From assembly GCA_029939085.1 (NCBI GenBank), contig JAOZTQ010000045.1, positions 1 through 5,564 on the forward strand: 5,564 nucleotides of DNA, read 5' to 3'. Positions within the stretch are counted from its first letter, which is position 1. The number at the start of each line of letters is the position of its first letter. The DNA is from Candidatus Nanopelagicales bacterium (GTDB taxonomy: Bacteria; Actinomycetota; Actinomycetes; S36-B12; GCA-2699445). The notes beneath the pieces are model-generated. The model had not been told where the DNA came from. It did not search any database and was given only the letters and a program-made list of their open reading frames with translations. Below, in pieces: positions 5,269-5,564 of the stretch. The position numbers and the translations under genes are program-made.

Positions 5269-5564
5269 ATGAATGAAGCGGTGTTGCCACCAGACGATTC
5301 ACTCGATCAAGGGGTGCCTTGGCACTTTGGAGATCCGCTGCGCGAACAACGCTATCTGCTCGACGGCAGCGCCTATGTGGATTTATCAAATCGGGGAGTC
5401 GTCACCATTAGTGGGCCGGATCGATTGAGTTGGCTCAATGATCTTTCGACCGCACTACTTTTGGAGCTAGCACCCGATGATCCCCGGATAACACTGCTGC
5501 TGGATCCCCAAGGCCACGTTGAGCACGAGTTGCATCTGGTTGACGATGGCGAGACCACCTGGCT
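5269..5564 (+). CDS. ygfZ: YgfZ/GcvT-type folate-binding protein, 5' part only
   Basis: The first 98 codons are present and the gene runs off the right edge. After a variable start, GVPWHFGDPLREQRYL (15-30) is typical of actinobacterial YgfZ proteins. It is followed by VDLSNRGVVTISGPDRLSWL (37-56), the conserved GcvT-fold N-terminal stretch, and by LLLDPQGHVEHELHLV (76-91). YgfZ is a tetrahydrofolate-binding protein related to the glycine cleavage T-protein that helps maintain certain Fe-S enzymes. Its later conserved motif with the functional cysteine, KGCYxGQE, lies beyond the window. The ATG has its own promoter-like sequence, 38 bp after the Fur gene. A YgfZ gene after a Fur-family gene fits the actinomycete order I recall. 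Confidence 0.9.
   Translation, partial: MNEAVLPPDDSLDQGVPWHFGDPLREQRYLLDGSAYVDLSNRGVVTISGPDRLSWLNDLSTALLLELAPDDPRITLLLDPQGHVEHELHLVDDGETTW

Overview
The window looks like chromosomal DNA from an actinobacterium of moderate GC content (roughly low-to-mid 50s percent by eye). Three things suggest this. Several protein families here are typical of Actinobacteria: a DsrE-like protein with a CxxC and C-terminal QALVY, the nitrobindin/FABP-like protein, the DUF4395 membrane protein, and YgfZ with a GVPWHFGDPLREQR start. The gene order resembles a neighbourhood I know from actinomycetes: thioredoxin, DUF4395, DsrE, nitrobindin, Fur, YgfZ. Several starts also look leaderless, with a -10 box ending 6 nt before the start codon. 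I cannot name the species.

Layout. Positions 1-1280 (minus) are one open frame of 426 codons that runs off the left edge. It encodes an FUSC-type membrane transporter and has no stop codon inside the window. A 136-bp divergent spacer follows. On the plus strand come a membrane-anchored thioredoxin-fold protein (1417-1884) and a DUF4395 membrane protein (1912-2418). These end 6 bp from the convergent end of an aquaporin (2425-3252, minus). Behind the aquaporin on the minus strand lie a ParB/Srx-like small protein (3281-3697) and a DsrE-like protein (3788-4150). A 34-bp divergent promoter region separates DsrE from a compact plus-strand cluster: a 32-residue membrane peptide (4185-4283), nitrobindin (4287-4805) and a Fur-family regulator (4808-5230). 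After 38 bp, YgfZ starts at 5269 and is cut by the right edge.

How the genes may work together. Several genes concern thiol, sulfur, metal and heme or Fe-S chemistry: a thioredoxin-like CQPC protein beside a membrane protein with CLGC, a DsrE-like protein with CQQC, a heme-binding nitrobindin, a Fur-family metal sensor and the Fe-S maintenance protein YgfZ. The Fur protein keeps the three histidines of the nickel site known from Streptomyces Nur, so nickel is a reasonable candidate signal. The aquaporin/ParB-like pair sits on the opposite strand inside this neighbourhood and may be an insertion into it, because the sulfurtransferase and SseC-like genes often found there are absent.

I see no mobile element, CRISPR array, tRNA or rRNA. 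The region is mostly conserved core actinobacterial content. The less expected details are the tiny membrane ORF, the back-to-back leaderless promoters, a perfect 14-bp palindrome before nitrobindin and the nickel-site signature in the Fur protein.
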